DNA of 64,000 nucleotides from Flammeovirga yaeyamensis. Lineage in GTDB: Bacteria; Bacteroidota; Bacteroidia; Cytophagales; Flammeovirgaceae. This document shows positions 1 to 9,234 of the stretch, one piece after another (the stretch's first letter is position 1; each line of letters opens with the position of its first letter). The stretch lies in the NCBI RefSeq assembly GCF_018736045.1, contig NZ_CP076132.1, forward strand, positions 734,001-798,000. The letters are read 5' to 3'. The notes under the pieces were generated by a model. It saw only the letters and a program-made list of their open reading frames with translations, did not search any database and was not told the DNA's origin. The position numbers and the translations under genes were made by a program.

Positions 1-257
1 AGCTGATTTTTGATCAATTGCCATCGATCCAATAAAGGTTTATCCCAGGGTAATTGAGATGGAGCGGCATGTGATCGTGCAAATACTCCCAATTTACTTA
101 GACAGTTATTTTGTCCGTCTAGCTTTTCGGTGAGGACAAGTCGATCTAAAGAAGAAAATGCTTGAACATATCCTTTAGGCATAAAGCGATCGTCGGAGGT
201 CGTGCCTTTACTACTATAAGCGTGCAGACTCCTGTTGTACTTTTTTGAAAAAGTCAT
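1..257 (-). CDS. RNA ligase family protein, N-terminal part only (runs off the window)
   Basis: Reverse-strand frame starting at the ATG at 255-257 and open to the window edge, giving about 85 residues. It reads MTFSKKYNRSLHAYSS near the start and contains EKLDGQN near residue 50, followed by GVFARSH and LPWDKPL. K-x-D-G is motif I of covalent nucleotidyltransferases, in which the lysine takes AMP, and the downstream F-A-R-S-H segment matches the RNA_ligase family (T4 Rnl2-like) better than DNA ligases. The protein would therefore seal or repair RNA in the cytoplasm using ATP. The remaining catalytic motifs lie outside the window, so activity cannot be judged. It is read in the same direction as the dehydrogenase upstream but is separated from it by about 280 bp and a terminator, so it is probably transcribed separately. 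Confidence 0.72.
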   Translation of the reverse strand, partial: MTFSKKYNRSLHAYSSKGTTSDDRFMPKGYVQAFSSLDRLVLTEKLDGQNNCLSKLGVFARSHAAPSQLPWDKPLLDRWQLIKNQ

Positions 258-486
258 GATTTTAAAATGAAGTAATTGATTTTCTTGTTTTGGCAAACAA
301 GGTTTTCTCTTTTTGATAGAGTCAATTTTATTGCATAGCAAAAGGTCCATCTTCTGTGGAAGACAGTTAAAATTGACGGAAGGTATTGAGAAAACAATTA
401 CATGACTTTTATCCTGAGATATGTTTTATGGTGAATAGAAGTTTATTTCTGAATGCAATTTTACTAAAAAATATATTAATACGAAA

Positions 487-523
487 ATCCCTTCATCATT
501 TAAATGTTTCATGATGAAAGGAT
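487..523 (-). terminator. Intrinsic terminator after the dehydrogenase gene
   Basis: Arms 487-499 and 511-523 form a 13-bp stem with one G-U pair and an 11-nt loop. On the minus strand the stem is followed by TTTT. It lies 15 bp past the dehydrogenase stop. The rest of the 258-538 gap holds no gene that I can see. Confidence 0.75.
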
Positions 524-538
524 TGTGATATTTTTCTT

Positions 539-1474
539 TTACTTATTTAATAAGTTGATAATCTTCCGCCCAAGCACAATACTAATCTTCTCATACGATT
601 CAAACGACCATCCACCTACATGAGGAGTGAAAATAACACGGTCGTCGTTGGCTAATTTTTGGAAGATTCTGTTTTGCTCATCCGTTAGTGTATGGAGTTT
701 TTCATTTTCCAATACGTCTAATCCTGCGGCTATAATTTTATTGTTGTCTAATCCCCATTCTATAGTAGAGAAAGGTATCACTTCACCTCTTGCAAGGTTA
801 AGTAAGTAAATCGGCTTTTTGAAACCACCTAAATAATCTTTAGAAACAAGGTGTTTGTTATGATCATTTAGAGGAATATGGAAACTCAAAACATCCGATT
901 GTGCTTGAATTTCTTCAAGAGTGGCTTCTTGAGCATATTCATCTCCATAGTTGGTTTTACCGTTATCATAGGCCAATACTTTGCAGCCAAATCCAATAAG
1001 ACGTTTGGCAAAAGCTTGTCCCATATGACCGTAACCAATAATACCAACAGTTCTTGTGGATAACTCATGCCCACGATTTTCTTCACGTTGCCATAGTTTT
1101 TGTCTTACCTCGTAATTACCAATGTGGAGGTAATTCATCAGGCAAAGTAACATAGCGATGGTATGTTCACCCACTGCATCCATATTTCCTTCTGGAGCAT
1201 TCAGTAAAGTAATTTGTCTACGTTCTAGATAGTTTTCATCAATTTCGTCTACACCGGCACCGGCTCTAGCTATGAACTTTAATTGGGGAGCTAATTCTAA
1301 TAAATCAACACCTACTTTCATCTTACTTCTTAAGATTAGGCCATCAAAAGGAGGAATAGCATTGGGTACCTCATCCGCCTTGATATCGGGTTGATAAGAA
1401 TATTCTATACCTGCTTCATCAAACATTTTGAAGATGGAATCATGTACTTTATCGATAACTAAAATTTTGGTCAT
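539..1474 (-). CDS. D-isomer-specific 2-hydroxyacid dehydrogenase (phosphoglycerate dehydrogenase-like)
   Basis: A 311-residue NAD-dependent dehydrogenase of the SerA/D-2-hydroxyacid family. The nucleotide-binding GxGxxG motif is GYGHMG (about 147-152). The catalytic triad of the family is present: Arg229 in LNLARGE, Glu258 after LDVLENE, and His285 in TPHVGGW. The family oxidises 2-hydroxyacids such as 3-phosphoglycerate, or reduces the keto acid, in the cytoplasm. The length fits the short form without the C-terminal ACT domain. No serine-pathway genes (serC, serB) adjoin it, so the substrate is uncertain and serA is not assigned. The ATG at 1472-1474 fits the usual N-terminus. It is divergent from the GH31 gene across 184 bp. 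Confidence 0.88.
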   Translation of the reverse strand: MTKILVIDKVHDSIFKMFDEAGIEYSYQPDIKADEVPNAIPPFDGLILRSKMKVGVDLLELAPQLKFIARAGAGVDEIDENYLERRQITLLNAPEGNMDAVGEHTIAMLLCLMNYLHIGNYEVRQKLWQREENRGHELSTRTVGIIGYGHMGQAFAKRLIGFGCKVLAYDNGKTNYGDEYAQEATLEEIQAQSDVLSFHIPLNDHNKHLVSKDYLGGFKKPIYLLNLARGEVIPFSTIEWGLDNNKIIAAGLDVLENEKLHTLTDEQNRIFQKLANDDRVIFTPHVGGWSFESYEKISIVLGRKIINLLNK

Positions 1475-1658
1475 AGCTGAATATAAACGTTTGAATTATT
1501 TCTGATAAGAAGTTCATTAGCCTTGAGGTTAATCAATGCTAACTTCAGTGGATTACTTTTGGAATGCCTATTTACTAAAATTAATAACATAAGAATAGTA
1601 ATGCCTATAATTTTTTTTTAATTTGATTCTATCATAATCATAAAGAAAGATTTAATTG

Positions 1659-4112
1659 ATGCGTCACACTATATCTACTAGCTTTTTTCCAACATCAAGG
1701 AATTTATTTTTTTTCGTTTTCTTCCTATATACATCACTTTGTTTTGGGCAAAGGAAATATGAAGGTTACACTATGGATGGACAGAATTTAGTCCTTCAAG
1801 TAAATGATGGAAAAGTGGTTCTTCGCCCTTTTCAACCTTTCATTTTAGAAACTCAATTTTACCCCAAGGGAACAGAAACATTACCACTTTCAGAGGCGGT
1901 TATTCTTGCACCAAGCAAATTGATGCCGGAGGTGAAAGAGAAAGACAACATCATTTATTTTAATCTACCGGATGGCATTCGAGCAGAAGTTTCGAAGGCT
2001 CCTTTTCAGATTTCTTATTACTTAAAAAAGGAACTTTTATTAAGAGAATCTGATGGCTATTTCGATGCAGATACATTAAAAGGATTCAAGTTCGAGATTC
2101 AGGAAGGAGAGGCTTTATATGGTGGAGGTGAACGTGCTTTACCTTTGGATAGAAGAGGTTATCGATTACCATTATACAATAGAGCGGCTTATTCTAATGA
2201 AGAGTTTGCTCCTCAGATGAACTTTGGAATGCCTCTGATGATTTCTTCTAGAAAATATGCTTTGCTTTATGATAATGCTCCTATTGGATTTATTGATGTA
2301 GGCAACACCAATGAAGAAGAATTGGCTTTCGAAACGATAGGAGGACGATCTTCTTATGTAGTTGTGGCAGGGAAAGATTATCCTGATATGCTGAATCACT
2401 TGACCAATTTGACCGGAAAGCAACCTTTACCTCCGCTATGGATGTTTGGTAATTTTTCTTCAAGGTTTGGTTATCATTCTCAAGAGGAAGTTTTATCCAC
2501 CATTCAAAAGTTTAGAGAAAAAGAAGTTCCAGTGGATGCGATCATCTTAGATTTATATTGGTTTGGGCCGGATGTAAAAGGTGATATGGGAACATTGGAT
2601 TGGTACAAGCCTAATTTTCCTAATCCAGATCAAATGATAAAAACATTGAAAGATCAGGATGTAAAAACCATATTAATTACAGAACCTTTTATTACCACAA
2701 CTTCTAAAAAGTGGGAGGAAGCAAAGAATAAAAAAGTATTGGGTACAGATCATTTAGGAAAACCTTTTGTGTACGAATTCTTTTTTGGAGAAACGGGTTT
2801 GGTCGATGTCTTTAAACCCGAAGCTGCCCAATGGTTTTGGGATATATACAAAGGATTAAATAACCAAGGTGTTGCCGGTTGGTGGGGCGATTTAGGAGAA
2901 CCTGAAGTGCATCCATCAGAGTTACATCATGTAAATGGAACTGCCGATGAAGTACATAATATTTATGGACATCAGTGGGCAAAAGTAATCTATGATGGTT
3001 ACAGAAAAGATTTCCCAGATCAAAGACCATTTATTTTGATGCGTTCAGGATATGTTGGTTCTCAGCGATATGGTATGGTTCCATGGTCGGGAGATGTGAG
3101 CAGAACGTTCGGAGGATTGACTCCTCAACCACAAATTAGCATGACGATGGGATTGAGTGGTGTACCATATATGCACTCCGATTTAGGAGGTTTTGTGAAT
3201 TGGGATTTCACTCAAGAGGATGTAACAGAATTGTATATCAGATGGTTGCAGTATGGAGTGTTCCAGCCTGTTTATCGTCCTCATGCACAAGAACAAATTC
3301 CTTCGGAGGTAATTCATTATGATGGCGAGGCTTTTGATATCGTCAAGAAATACATTGAGTACCGATATAAAATGTTGCCTTACAATTATAGTTTGGCTTA
3401 TGAGAACAGCACAACAGGTATGCCTTTATTACGTCCTTTATTCTTAGAAGAAGAGGAGAACGAAGAGTTAAAAAATGAGTCATTAACTTATATGTGGGGA
3501 GATGCTTACTTGGTATCGCCAGTGACAAAGAAGGGAGGAAGAGAACAGCAATTGTACTTACCTGAAGGAAAGAATTGGTACCACTTATGGAACGGTAAGA
3601 AATACGAAGGAGGGCAGAACATTACTGTAGATGCTCCTTTAGATGAGTTGCCTGTTTTTGTAAAAGGAGGGAGTATTATTCCATTATCGACAAAGCCACT
3701 TCAAAGTACAGAAGATTATACAAGCGAAGATATTACTTTTCAGGTTTGGAGAGATGCTGAGGTGGACAATCATAGTATCACCATGTACGCTGATGATGGA
3801 AAGACATTTGGAAACATTGAAAAGGGAAATTATCAGTTGATCGATGTATTGGCAAATTATTCCAAAAAAGGGGTGGATATCACCTTATCAAAATCGGGAA
3901 ATTATGATGGTGCTCCTGAAACTAGAAACATCACTTTAGAAATTCATAATGTACCGACCTATCCTAAAAGTGTTGGTATCGATAAGAAAAAAATGCCAGC
4001 TGAAGAGTGTGATATGGGATACGATCAGGAGAAGCATATCCTTAAAATAAAAATCAAATGGTCGGGTGAACAGAAGAGAATTATTATTCGTGATGGAAAG
4101 TTAAAGAAGTAA
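1659..4112 (+). CDS. Secreted GH31 alpha-glucosidase / 4-alpha-glucosyltransferase-like enzyme
   Basis: An 817-residue glycoside hydrolase family 31 protein. The start is taken at the ATG at 1659, not the TTG one codon earlier. A hydrophobic signal peptide ends near FGQ (about residue 31), so it acts outside the cytoplasm. A beta-sandwich N-domain precedes the catalytic barrel. The nucleophile is Asp411 in GWWGDLGEPEVHP and the acid/base is Asp479 in VPWSGDV, followed by C-terminal beta domains. The WWGDLGEPEVHP form of the nucleophile loop resembles, from memory, the Agd31B-type oligosaccharide 4-alpha-glucosyltransferases, so transfer between alpha-1,4-glucans is as plausible as hydrolysis. 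A SusC/SusD pair starts 2 kb downstream, which fits alpha-glucan use, but terminators lie between, so it is not the same transcript. Confidence 0.9.
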   Translation: MRHTISTSFFPTSRNLFFFVFFLYTSLCFGQRKYEGYTMDGQNLVLQVNDGKVVLRPFQPFILETQFYPKGTETLPLSEAVILAPSKLMPEVKEKDNIIYFNLPDGIRAEVSKAPFQISYYLKKELLLRESDGYFDADTLKGFKFEIQEGEALYGGGERALPLDRRGYRLPLYNRAAYSNEEFAPQMNFGMPLMISSRKYALLYDNAPIGFIDVGNTNEEELAFETIGGRSSYVVVAGKDYPDMLNHLTNLTGKQPLPPLWMFGNFSSRFGYHSQEEVLSTIQKFREKEVPVDAIILDLYWFGPDVKGDMGTLDWYKPNFPNPDQMIKTLKDQDVKTILITEPFITTTSKKWEEAKNKKVLGTDHLGKPFVYEFFFGETGLVDVFKPEAAQWFWDIYKGLNNQGVAGWWGDLGEPEVHPSELHHVNGTADEVHNIYGHQWAKVIYDGYRKDFPDQRPFILMRSGYVGSQRYGMVPWSGDVSRTFGGLTPQPQISMTMGLSGVPYMHSDLGGFVNWDFTQEDVTELYIRWLQYGVFQPVYRPHAQEQIPSEVIHYDGEAFDIVKKYIEYRYKMLPYNYSLAYENSTTGMPLLRPLFLEEEENEELKNESLTYMWGDAYLVSPVTKKGGREQQLYLPEGKNWYHLWNGKKYEGGQNITVDAPLDELPVFVKGGSIIPLSTKPLQSTEDYTSEDITFQVWRDAEVDNHSITMYADDGKTFGNIEKGNYQLIDVLANYSKKGVDITLSKSGNYDGAPETRNITLEIHNVPTYPKSVGIDKKKMPAEECDMGYDQEKHILKIKIKWSGEQKRIIIRDGKLKK

Positions 4113-4227
4113 AATGTTAATGCTAGACTTGTTTGTCCCTTAAAACTATTTAACCAAACAAGAATTTACAAGAACAACTTTACGATAGAATTCGATGTAT
4201 ATAGCAATAGGTTAACGATTAAATTAC

Positions 4228-4491
4228 ATGGGATTCTTACTTATATACTTGATACTGATAAACTTACTTGGAGTTACAATGATTCTTCTAGAAAAGAATA
4301 CAATAATTCCAAAGGTAAAAGAATGGGTGTATCATACAATCGAATTATTAGGAGGCGTGATATTAATGCTTCCCACATTTTATATAGTAAAAAGTAGTAA
4401 AGTTAAACGACAAAGTTACTTTTTGATTAGTATATGGTCTTTAACGATATGGTTTTTTATTAGCTATATTAAAATAGAAATTTTAGGTTAA
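4228..4491 (+). CDS. Small DUF1294-like membrane protein
   Basis: An 87-residue hydrophobic protein beginning at an ATG. It has a first membrane segment at about 3-20, then LEKNTIIP, a second segment starting ELLGGVILMLP, a basic stretch (KSSKVKRQ), and a third segment near the C-terminus. The layout N-x(n)-DK-like turn, IP, LLGG, then a basic strand is that of the DUF1294 family, although the usual D-K is E-K here. The function of the family is unknown. It lies 115 bp after the GH31 gene and has its own terminator. The assignment rests on pattern only. Confidence 0.6.
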   Translation: MGFLLIYLILINLLGVTMILLEKNTIIPKVKEWVYHTIELLGGVILMLPTFYIVKSSKVKRQSYFLISIWSLTIWFFISYIKIEILG

Positions 4492-4514
4492 TTTTGTAAC
4501 CACTAAAAATATTG

Positions 4515-4546
4515 CATGACATCATTTTATGGTGTCATGTTTTTTT
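4515..4546 (+). terminator. Intrinsic terminator after the DUF1294-like gene
   Basis: Arms 4515-4525 and 4529-4539 form an 11-bp stem (one G-U) with a TTT loop, followed by seven T. It separates the DUF1294-like gene from the DUF1573 gene. Confidence 0.8.
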
Positions 4547-4625
4547 ATGCTTAAAATACTCTTAATTCTTCAAAGCTTCTGTTTTAGTCATTATATTTGA
4601 CGCTCAGACTTTGTTTCCCCATAAT

Positions 4626-5696
4626 ATGATTAAAAAGTTATTTGCCTTCCTTTTGTTAATCTTCGGATTAACCCTTACTACTTTTGCACAGTATGTACAT
4701 TTTGAATCGGATAGTGTATTCTTAGGAAAACTATCGCATACAGAAGATACCCTTACCCAATCTTTTCCATTTGTTGTAGACGGAGCATCGAGCGTACAGA
4801 TTGATACTGTCATTGCAGATTGTGCTTGTTTGCTACCAGAATACCCTTCAAAAGAGCTGAAAAAAGGAGAAAAAGGGGAAATTAAAGTGGCTTACGTTCC
4901 TTATAAGGCAGGGCCTTTTTCTAAAGAAATCATCGTAAAGTTTAAAGATAAATCGGTAGAGCAAGTTGTGAAATTTGCGGGTTTTATTCGACCTTATAAA
5001 CTTTCTGCAGAACAGCTTTTCCCTTATGAAAACGGAGGTATCCGATGGGGACATAAAAAAGTGAGTTTTGGTAATCTAACAGCGCAAGGCATTACATCAA
5101 AAACAGTTTATTTTTATAATGATACGGACGATACGCTGTATTTTGAAAAACCGTCTTTATTGCCTGATCATCTTGGGATCTTAATTGATAGTACTCGCTA
5201 TAGTGTGGGGCCAAAATCAGAAGGTTCGTTTGAATTATTTATCAAACCAGAAGATAGAGCAGAGTTTGGATATGCTCAAGATACAATCAATTTGGTATTG
5301 TCCAATCGTCAAGAAGATATCAAAAGTAAATTTGTAGTATCAGCATCAATTCATTATCCAGAATCACAAGGTGATGGCCCAAAGCCAAAAATGAATTTAT
5401 CTAATACATACATCAATTTAGGAAATGTAAAAAATGATGGCCAAAAGATTGTATCATTCTCTGTAATGAATACAGGCGAAGTTCCATTGAAAATATTAAA
5501 AGTGGAAGCAAACCATGGCTTGGAATTACTTAGTGTAGAAGATGAAGATGTGCAGCCATTGGAATCATCAAATATAAATTTACGCTTTTTAGAAACAGCC
5601 AGAACGGGTAAAGAGGTGAGATCGTTTACCATTTTTACTAACGATCCTACAGATCCTGTGACGATCATTTCTGTAAAAGCGAATGTAGTGAAATAG
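4626..5696 (+). CDS. Exported DUF1573 domain protein
   Basis: A 356-residue secreted protein. The start is set at the ATG at 4626; a TTG five codons upstream only adds residues before a normal signal peptide (MIKKLFAFLLLIFGL to TFAQ). The N-terminal domain (about 25-115) has the DUF1573 pattern: F-F-V then IDTVIADCACLLPEYP, a lysine-rich KGEKGEIKVAYVP, and a closing strand. A second Ig-like DUF1573 copy (about 255-355) ends with TNDPTDP. Such ASPM/Hydin-like beta domains are common in exported Bacteroidota proteins, and their function is not established. It is monocistronic, between terminators at 4515 and 5725. Confidence 0.82.
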   Translation: MIKKLFAFLLLIFGLTLTTFAQYVHFESDSVFLGKLSHTEDTLTQSFPFVVDGASSVQIDTVIADCACLLPEYPSKELKKGEKGEIKVAYVPYKAGPFSKEIIVKFKDKSVEQVVKFAGFIRPYKLSAEQLFPYENGGIRWGHKKVSFGNLTAQGITSKTVYFYNDTDDTLYFEKPSLLPDHLGILIDSTRYSVGPKSEGSFELFIKPEDRAEFGYAQDTINLVLSNRQEDIKSKFVVSASIHYPESQGDGPKPKMNLSNTYINLGNVKNDGQKIVSFSVMNTGEVPLKILKVEANHGLELLSVEDEDVQPLESSNINLRFLETARTGKEVRSFTIFTNDPTDPVTIISVKANVVK

Positions 5697-5724
5697 AAAG
5701 ATTACGCATAAATAATCTAAAAAG

Positions 5725-5762
5725 AGCCGAATTACTTTTAGAAAGTGATTCGGCTTTTTTAT
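5725..5762 (+). terminator. Strong intrinsic terminator after the DUF1573 gene
   Basis: Arms 5725-5738 and 5742-5755 give a 14-bp stem with one G-U pair and a 3-nt loop, then a run of seven T. It isolates the upstream genes from the SusC promoter region. Confidence 0.9.
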
Positions 5763-6028
5763 TGATTTATTTTCTTAAAAATGAAAATCAGTATAAGTTA
5801 AATTAATCTAAGCATTGTTATTAACAAATTCATGATCTATAAAAAGGTCTTTTCATCTTTAAAATACTGAACCAAGAATTTTAATTATATAGATTTAATA
5901 AAAAAGTAGAAAATTGTCTTGTTTTTAACTTTCAGTAAATCAGTGTATAAGGATTTGTATTTACAAATATTAAGTATGTGGGATTGAAATAATTATAAGT
6001 GTTATTGTGTCACTTAATTTTTTATTTA
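5763..6028. other. AT-rich non-coding stretch upstream of susC
   Basis: About 270 bp without a plausible gene. It contains one perfect 16-bp palindrome at 5953-5968 (ATTTGTA-TT-TACAAAT), which could be a second regulator site. Nothing else stands out. Confidence 0.5.
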
Positions 6029-6036
6029 TACATTTG
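6005..6036 (+). promoter_or_regulatory. Bacteroidota-type promoter of the first susC
   Basis: The -7 box TACATTTG at 6029-6036 matches the Bacteroidota consensus TAnnTTTG exactly. A TTG at 6005-6007 fits the -33 element with a 21-bp spacer. Transcription would start near 6042, leaving a leader of about 70 nt before the susC ATG at 6113. Established knowledge: sigma-ABfr promoters use these boxes. The exact start site is inference. Confidence 0.6.
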
Positions 6037-6069
6037 GTTGACCAATGATTGGTATACTGGTCAACCAAA
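6033..6069. promoter_or_regulatory. Operator-like perfect inverted repeat over the susC promoter
   Basis: TTTGGTTGACCA at 6033-6044 is repeated inverted at 6058-6069 with no mismatch. The 13-bp centre contains more of the same motif: TTGGT-TG-ACCAA at 6034-6045 and ACCAAT-G-ATTGGT at 6041-6053. The left arm overlaps the -7 box and the rest covers the expected start site, the classic position for a repressor. No regulator gene lies next to it. Confidence 0.65.
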
Positions 6070-6112
6070 ATAAAGTATGAAAAGTTAAAAGTGAACACAT
6101 TTTTTTAATCCA

Positions 6113-9100
6113 ATGTTAAAATTATTACTTCAAAAATGGCGTTTGTCGCATATCATTTTATTGATGACACTCGCTAGTTCTTCAATCTATGCACAAACAA
6201 AAATTTCTGGTACAGTCATCTCTCAAGAGGGTAGTCAACCTATCCCTGGCGTATCAGTATTAATCAAAGGAACAACAACAGGTGCAGTAACAGACTTTGA
6301 TGGAAAGTACACTTTAATGTGTAACCCCGAAGATGTACTAGTTTTTAGTTACATCGGTATGCTTACTCAAGAAGTAGCAGTAAAAACACAAACCAAAATT
6401 GATATTACCATGGCAGAAGATGCCCAACAATTAAGTGAAGTTGTTGTAGTTGGTTATGGCGTTCAAAAGAAATCTCACCTTACGGGAGCTGTAGCAAAAT
6501 TGGAAAACGATAATTTGGAAGAAATTCCGGTTGCTCGTGTAGACCAAGCTTTATATGGTAAGCTAGCAGGTGTCCAAATTCAAACTACAGACGGAGATGC
6601 TGGAGCAACACCTTACATTCAAATCCGTGGTCAAGCAACTATTAACGCAGGTAATGGACCACTTATCGTAGTAGATGGTTTTCCAATTCCAGATGATTTA
6701 TCAGCAGTGGATATGAACGATGTGGCGTCCATCGAAGTCTTAAAAGATGCAGCTTCTGCTGCAATTTATGGATCAAGAGGAGCTAATGGTGTAATTATCA
6801 TCACAACGAAAGAAGGTAAAAAGGGTAAAATGAAAGTTTCCCTGACTTCAAATTTAAGTTTAAGTACGCCAGCATTGGAATATGGATTGTACAATCCGAA
6901 CTCATGGGCTGATTACGCATTAAACCGTCCGGGAATCTCTGAAACAAATAGAAACCAAATTAAACAAGCACAAGAGATTGGCTATAATTATGATGCGAAC
7001 GATATCATGACTAGAAATGCTTTCTCTCAAACGTATCAATTAAACTTAAGCGGAGGAACGGATAATGTCAATTATTATATTTCTGGTCAAGCCCTAGACA
7101 ACCAAGGTATTGTCGAAGGAAACGATTACACTAAATATTCAGTAAGAGCGAAGATTGATGCAAAACTGAATGAAAGAGTAAAAGTAGGTATCAATATGAA
7201 CGTTTCTTCTCAAAGCAGAGATCGTATTGAAGTAAGAATGCATGATGTAGGACGTTCAGCGTCGTGGTTACCAACTCATCATAACGAAATGACTTCAGCA
7301 TTAACAGGTTATCCTGTAGGATCTTGGGCAATGGAAGATCATTTTAATACTTCTGCTAATCCGAATTATACAGGGGTGACTATTCGTAATACCAACAACG
7401 TTAACGGTTACGCTAAATTAACAGGTAAGCCTAAAAACGAGCAGACGACTCGTGCTTTTGTCAACTCTTATTTATCTGTAAACATTGCAGATGGATTAGA
7501 TTTCAAGACCACTTTAGGTGCTTATTACACAGATTTCAATCGTAACTTCTTCCAAACGACTTACGGTCACCGTAACGGAAATCCAGAGGCTCACGCAGTA
7601 CACCAAAATACGGTCAACTTATTAAATGAAAACATCTTGAGTTATAATAAAACATGGGGTGATCATCAAATTTCTGCTATTGCAGGTTTTACTGCTCAGA
7701 CAAATAGAAGACAAAGTCAGGAAATTAGAGGTAATGGTTTCTTAAATGATAAGGTGAGAGTCATCTCGGCGGCATCAAATATTTGGTTACACGATGCCTA
7801 TGAAACAGGTGATAACTTAGCCTCTGTCCTTTCTCGTGTAAACTATGCTTACAAAGATAAATACCTAGTTTCATTAAGTTCAAGATGGGATGGTAGTAGC
7901 CGTTTTGGATCAAATAATCGTTGGGGATATTTCCCTGCAGCAAGTGTGGGTTGGAGAGTTTCAGAAGAACCATTCTTCCAAGGGATCAGAGAAGTGATTA
8001 GTGAAATGAAATTATCAACTTCTTACGGTACTACGGGTAACAACGCTATTGGTGATTACTTACATATCGGTAATATGGTAGCTGACAATTATGTTGGTGG
8101 TGGCGATAATATCGTTCCGGGATATATTCTTGATAATAAATCAAATAATGATTTAGGTTGGGAACGTACATTTGAATTCAATACGGGTGTTGACTTCGGA
8201 TTCTTTGATAACCGCATCTTGTTAGGTGTTCAATATTACAGATCAACAACGGATCAATTACTTCTTGAGATGGATATTCCTGCAACTTCTGGTTTCGAAC
8301 GCCTTTGGGTGAACCAAGGTAAAGTAAGAAACAGTGGTTTGGAATTGGAGTTGACAACAAGAAACATCGATAAGGATAATTTCTCTTGGACAACCAACGC
8401 GACTATTACAACGACTAAAAACGAGGTGTTGAACTTTGGTGAACATGAGTCGTTCCAATCGACGTGGGATTCTAAACGTCCTGCTCACTTTATGACTCAA
8501 ATAGGATCGCCAATTTCTCAGTTCTATGGATATAGAGTGAAGCAAGAATTATCGGCTGAGGAGTTCCAAGTATATTGGCCAATTGGTGTGCAAGCAAGTA
8601 GTGTATATGTGCAAGACTTAAACGGAGATGGAGTAATTGATGAAAACGATATGGAAGTACTTGGACAAGCAAACCCTGATTTTGTTTGGGGCTTAACCAA
8701 CAACTTGAGATACAAAAACTTCGATTTATCATTTACTATTCAAGGGTCTCACGGTGCATCGGTTTTAAATATTGATGACCATTATTTAGAAACTCACTGG
8801 GCTGGATCAAATGATAAGGATGGAGTAAATGTATTAGATCCTGATGCGACAAGATTGAAAACTGAAACAGATTGGCACGTTCAGGATGCATCATACATTG
8901 CATTACGTAACCTAACATTCGGTTATAATTTCCCTATGACGAACAGTAAAGCATTTAGAAGTGCTAGAGTATTCTTTGCAGGAAGTAATTTATTCTACAT
9001 TACTGCTAAAGGGTATACAGGGTTGAATCCAGAAGGTATCAACGATGCTTTGACTACTGCTTATACACGTGGTTACCAAAGAGGACCAATGCCTGTAGCA

Positions 9101-9136
9101 AAGACTTTCTCTTTAGGTCTTAAACTAGACTTTTAA
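6113..9136 (+). CDS. SusC/RagA family TonB-linked outer-membrane transporter
   Basis: A 1007-residue outer-membrane receptor. A signal peptide (about 1-28, ending SSIYAQ) is followed by a carboxypeptidase-regulatory-like beta domain (about 30-110, starting KISGTV), then the plug with the family signature VASIEVLKDAASAAIYGSRGANGVI (written here only as its ends, VASIEVLKD and GSRGANGVI), and a long beta-barrel ending in LGLKLDF. SusC proteins pair with a SusD lipoprotein and import oligosaccharides or other large ligands using TonB energy. A SusD gene follows directly. The nearby GH31 enzyme suggests alpha-glucan, but no glycosidase is in the same transcript. The promoter region carries a perfect inverted repeat. 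Confidence 0.95.
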   Translation: MLKLLLQKWRLSHIILLMTLASSSIYAQTKISGTVISQEGSQPIPGVSVLIKGTTTGAVTDFDGKYTLMCNPEDVLVFSYIGMLTQEVAVKTQTKIDITMAEDAQQLSEVVVVGYGVQKKSHLTGAVAKLENDNLEEIPVARVDQALYGKLAGVQIQTTDGDAGATPYIQIRGQATINAGNGPLIVVDGFPIPDDLSAVDMNDVASIEVLKDAASAAIYGSRGANGVIIITTKEGKKGKMKVSLTSNLSLSTPALEYGLYNPNSWADYALNRPGISETNRNQIKQAQEIGYNYDANDIMTRNAFSQTYQLNLSGGTDNVNYYISGQALDNQGIVEGNDYTKYSVRAKIDAKLNERVKVGINMNVSSQSRDRIEVRMHDVGRSASWLPTHHNEMTSALTGYPVGSWAMEDHFNTSANPNYTGVTIRNTNNVNGYAKLTGKPKNEQTTRAFVNSYLSVNIADGLDFKTTLGAYYTDFNRNFFQTTYGHRNGNPEAHAVHQNTVNLLNENILSYNKTWGDHQISAIAGFTAQTNRRQSQEIRGNGFLNDKVRVISAASNIWLHDAYETGDNLASVLSRVNYAYKDKYLVSLSSRWDGSSRFGSNNRWGYFPAASVGWRVSEEPFFQGIREVISEMKLSTSYGTTGNNAIGDYLHIGNMVADNYVGGGDNIVPGYILDNKSNNDLGWERTFEFNTGVDFGFFDNRILLGVQYYRSTTDQLLLEMDIPATSGFERLWVNQGKVRNSGLELELTTRNIDKDNFSWTTNATITTTKNEVLNFGEHESFQSTWDSKRPAHFMTQIGSPISQFYGYRVKQELSAEEFQVYWPIGVQASSVYVQDLNGDGVIDENDMEVLGQANPDFVWGLTNNLRYKNFDLSFTIQGSHGASVLNIDDHYLETHWAGSNDKDGVNVLDPDATRLKTETDWHVQDASYIALRNLTFGYNFPMTNSKAFRSARVFFAGSNLFYITAKGYTGLNPEGINDALTTAYTRGYQRGPMPVAKTFSLGLKLDF

Positions 9137-9155
9137 TCAATAAACAACACATCAT

Positions 9156-9201
9156 CACGGTCTTTTTTTGACAACAGACAAGTATTAAATAAAAGGCCGT
9201 G
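9156..9201 (+). other. Intercistronic hairpin between susC and susD
   Basis: Arms 9156-9166 and 9191-9201 pair over 11 bp with one G-U, loop 24 nt, and TTTT follows. It looks like a weak terminator or mRNA-stability hairpin that could lower or separate SusD expression from SusC. Confidence 0.5.
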
Positions 9202-9234
9202 TTTTACTTCTTCCATAGAATTAAGACGACAATA

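Noticed and set aside
4128-4162. 8-bp inverted repeat CTTGTTTG/CAAACAAG after the GH31 gene
   Set aside because: No T-run and a long AT-rich loop, so I could not call it a terminator.
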